From the NCBI GenBank assembly GCA_004835665.1, contig RBKR01000001.1:1178001-1242000 (forward strand): 64,000 bases of DNA, read 5' to 3'. Origin of the DNA: Phoma sp. XZ068 (Eukaryota > Ascomycota > Dothideomycetes > Pleosporales > Didymellaceae). This document shows, piece by piece, positions 60,747-64,000 of the stretch (the first letter of the stretch is position 1; every line of letters starts with the position of its first letter). Below the pieces are notes generated by a model. It worked only from the letters and a program-made list of their open reading frames with translations. It made no database searches and was not told where the DNA came from. The position numbers were made by a program, and so were the translations under genes.

Positions 60747-63700
60747 TGTGGGTTGATGTGATGGCTGGGATCGAGTCAGCGGCCGCGTGGGGTTGAGGAT
60801 TTCCAAGGTTGGGGGACGTCAGGGACTGGCACGCACATTCCCCAAGGGAAGGTTCGACGGGGCCTGCACTGGCGTCGCTGACCACACGCTTGGAAAATCA
60901 AAGAGAAAACGAGGAACACGGTCTGTCAGAACCTCGACCACGGAACAGTCGTGTCTGGAACTGGCAGAACAGTCGTTTGCAGCGCAGCGGCTCGTGAACG
61001 TGACAGGAGCAGCGTCCATAGCACTGGTTCGCCAGCCAGCCTAGGCGTTCGGGCAATGCATTCCAGCGTCACGGAAGAGGCATAATGAAAAACACTTACA
61101 CTGTAGAAGACAAGCTAAGAAGGAAAGAATTGATGCTGCGCAACTGGTCGTTTGAGTCGACGGCGACAGTGCAAGAAGTCCGGCGAGCAGTGGGCTGCGA
61201 GGGCGAGGTACGCGGTGGTCGAGGTGGTGTCGATGGCTCCAGCTGGCGAGGGCGGCGGACGCGGTGCAGCGAGAGTGAGAGGAGGGCGACGCAAGAACTG
61301 GCTGCTGCTACAGACGTGCTGGATCGTCCGAGGGTGTCGCTGCGGTCGCTCTCCCGTTGGGTCAACGGTGTCGTGGGTGAGAGGTGGCAGCAGGACTCAG
61401 GACGAGAGTTGGAGAGACGCACTGCCCAGATGGAGCGAGATGAGCGAGAGTGGGCGCTGAGTGGGCGAGGCCGCGGCGGGCTGGGAGCACCCACGCAGCC
61501 TAGCGCTGTTCACACTCAGGCTCTCTCCAGCTTTAGCCGACCCGCTCCTTTGTCCAGGCCGACTCAAACGGTTCGCGAGCCCACCGGCGCCAATGACGGC
61601 CGGGCGCCCACCCCAGCGCTGCAAGGCCTGCGACATGCATGCGCCATCTCAGAAGGAAGCCTCGCTTCCAGCTGCTGACGGCGCCCGCTGCCCACAGGAC
61701 GCTCCTCTGCGCTGCATGCTCTGCAGCGCTGGCGATGCTCCTGGCGCAGCATCTCGTCGCTCGCGGCCCCCAATCTGACAGCCAGGCTCCCCCGGCATCG
61801 TATCGTCGTCGCACCGCCGCAGAGGCGGGCCACTGCGGGACGCGAAACGAACCTGGCGAGCGCCCCGGGACTCTCCAGCGCTCCGTTCTTGGAAAGTTTG
61901 GCTAGAGCACGCTAGACCAGGCCCTTGCTCCTTTCCGCAGCCCGATTGAAAGAAAAGGTGTCACTACTGCACGCTCTCTCATCGAACGCTGAAGCCCAGC
62001 CATGTGCGTGTCCGTTGCTCCAACAGCTGGAGCGCAAAGCTGCCGGACGTTGCTTTTAGCTGCATAGCCCTGCCCACGCGTCACCAGCTCCCATTGTCAC
62101 CTTTCACCGCACCCAGCTGGCGTTGCCCTGCTTGTTCCGAGTGGCCGTCAAGCACCGACGAATGCAATGGGGCGCATGCACTCCTCACGCGGTCTCTGGC
62201 ACTGGTGCGCAACTGCAACCCCAAAACACAAAGCTGCCAGCCTAACCTGTCGTGCCACCCAAAGCGGGTAGGCAGGCAACACACTGCAGCAAGCATGGCC
62301 TGATCTTTTTTGCACGGAACGCAGAACTCAAATTCCACTTTTCATCGCTCGTCGCACTCCAATCTGCTGGCGGTCTCCGGGACGGAAACCGAAGCCTGCA
62401 ACCGCTGGGGTCGGCTGCCCTATTGGGAGCCAATAGCCGTACAACAGCCCTGGAAGTTTACCAGCAGTAGGAGCTTGGAGCGGCCAATGGCCGAGTCTCA
62501 CAGGATGCAGAGCCTGGTAATTCCCTGTCGCCCTTGAGCTGGATTGCCCCACCTGGGCCAAGTGGATCATTTACCAAACGCTGATTGGACAGACACTCTA
62601 ACGGATGCACACACCCGGCCCGCACCAAGCAGACGGCGCGCGCAATCTCCCTTGGAGCGATTCATGTGCTGATCAGGCCTACCCTTTGCACGACTCGTTC
62701 TGTGAAGAAGGTCCGACTGTGCATCGCAGACAGTGTTGGAACTTGATGTGGTGTTCATGTTGATTGAGATCCGCTGTTCGGGCTTACCAGAAGACCGAAC
62801 TGACAAATTCTTAGCCTCCCAAAAGAAAAGTGGGTAATACCCATCCCGTCTTCCCGCTGTCACCTCAAACTGGGCCCCAGCCAATACCGAGCGCAGCTTC
62901 AGCCATTTACGCCCAAGCAACCGTTGGACAATACCCACTACAATTGTGCGGGTCTGAGGGTACGGGCCGGGGTCAATTATCATGGCTAGATCTCCTGAGC
63001 TGTAGACGTGGAAATGCTCTATTGTGGTATGGTATGAATTCGAATTATCAAACCATGATCTCCACGAATCGGAACAAAACCTGTAAATTTGGAATCCAAA
63101 ATCAAGGCCCAACATCAAGGTCCCTGGATGGAGGCGTCGGAAAAACCCGAATGTTGATGATGTCTCGGCTTCAGTTCCGAAGGACGGCATCACCATTCGA
63201 ACAAAAGAACTGTGGGGTACTACAATCTTGCTAATGGCCACTCTGCATCATACGATATCGCTTTGTCCAAACACTCTTCAACTAAATAAATTCTGGTGTT
63301 CCACTTCCAGCCCAGGACCACCACTGGTGGAGTACCAATCGATCACAGTGTAGCATCAACGAGGCGCACCTCAAAATGAGACAACTGCAACCCTCTCCGC
63401 AAGCCACACCCCATTTATTGGACGCGACACCCACCATCGCTACTTTCCACTTGCCTACGCCAGAAACAGGGTCGTTCTGGCACACGCATCGCACGTGGAA
63501 AGACGCCTGCAAGCCACTACACGCTTTCAATGTACCTGTGTATTAGTGTGGGCTGATGTCCGGACCTACATATGTCTCACGTTGAGTCGCTCTGCGGCAC
63601 GGTGCCTATGTTTATGGGCTTCTGTGCGTTGGCATGCGCCTTTCTCCACCACCAGTGTGAAGAAGCCATCGCGAGGAAGGGAAGGATCCTCGCTCAGCGA

Positions 63701-64000
63701 TCGTCTCTCAAGTGCTTTCAGAGAATGTGGGGTTTGAGCTCAGGTCTTGGGTTCGGATTGCCATCCTGGGCCCCCTTGCTTCATGCTAGATCCTACTGCG
63801 CGTTGTTGCGCCAAGGTTGAGCAATGACTCTGATTTCGAACAGCCACAGCCAGAAAGATCACATCTTGCATGTCTTTAGTGACGATCCTTTAGAATCCTG
63901 CCGAGCCGATTCCGCCGAAAAACAGGGCTTGATATCGCCCACATTTTCCATTTGGTCGTCGAGTCGACTGATCCGTCACTGCAGTAAACCTTTTGGTCAC
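60747..64000. other. Gene-free 3.25-kb region upstream of veA
   Basis: No coding sequence can be supported. Long overlapping open frames in the GC-rich part (61085-61905) are reading-frame artefacts, and the 224-codon minus frame at 63241-62567 lacks an ATG at its start and any family marks. Several short upstream ATGs exist in the veA leader direction. The stretch is likely veA 5' leader and regulatory DNA, possibly with a non-coding transcript. Confidence 0.45.

Noticed and set aside
60747..60806. Extended veA N-terminus upstream of 60746
   Set aside because: It would begin at a TTG codon; the ATG at 60746 directly precedes the velvet N-terminal sequence.
61085..61905. Several overlapping long frames on both strands upstream of veA
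   Set aside because: GC-rich DNA lengthens all frames; the products are Arg/Ser/Ala-rich in every frame and no one frame stands out.
62567..63241. Minus-strand open frame of 224 codons near the right end
   Set aside because: It has no ATG at its beginning, no family motifs, and an amino-acid pattern without hydrophobic periodicity; a chance open frame is more likely.

Overview
The window is nuclear DNA of a filamentous ascomycete (Pezizomycotina), most likely a plant-associated Dothideomycete; the class is an inference from gene content. The evidence is short introns (about 46-115 nt) with GTRNGT donors, CTRAC-type branch points and YAG acceptors, fungus-specific families (velvet regulator, HET, Egh16-like, Zn2Cys6 and fungal transcription factor domain proteins, CBM1-tailed pectin lyase, GMC oxidoreductase), and a Fot1/pogo transposon whose two coding defects look like RIP-type C-to-T changes. 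I joined exons by hand from splice motifs and reading phase, and every multi-exon model given here closes to an intact frame.

Layout. 0-9 kb is housekeeping: the C-terminal part of NatC subunit Mak10, a tiny CENP-W-like histone-fold gene, complex III core protein 2 (QCR2) head-to-head with RNA polymerase III subunit RPC82, then an F-box protein. 9-31 kb mixes secreted and surface functions (a small Cys-containing secreted protein, an Egh16-like appressorium-type protein, an amino-acid permease, a pectin lyase with a repeat linker and CBM1) with a transcription-factor-like protein lacking a zinc cluster, a PX-associated protein and several unrecognised proteins. 31-40 kb holds a secreted GMC oxidoreductase, a Zn2Cys6 regulator and lineage-type hypothetical genes.

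40-44 kb is the disturbed part. A small multi-exon candidate gene lies left of a complete 2.1-kb Fot1/pogo element with 45-bp perfect terminal inverted repeats and a TA duplication. The transposase has one internal stop and a D-to-N change at the third catalytic acid. An orphan 3' coding exon lies right of it, followed by an M28 leucine aminopeptidase.

45.5-49 kb carries the most interesting arrangement. 4-hydroxyphenylpyruvate dioxygenase (tyrosine catabolism) is transcribed divergently from a TTC36-like TPR protein. In mammals TTC36 is reported to stabilise this very enzyme, and Aspergillus tyrosine clusters contain an uncharacterised HPPD accessory factor (HmgX), so the pair may be an enzyme plus its dedicated stabiliser. 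A receiver-domain protein with degenerate active-site residues follows.

49-64 kb contains a second F-box protein, a HET-domain protein, a secreted protein built from six four-cysteine modules, O-acetylhomoserine sulfhydrylase, and the velvet regulator VeA with more than 3 kb of apparently gene-free upstream DNA. No rRNA, convincing tRNA or CRISPR array was seen.
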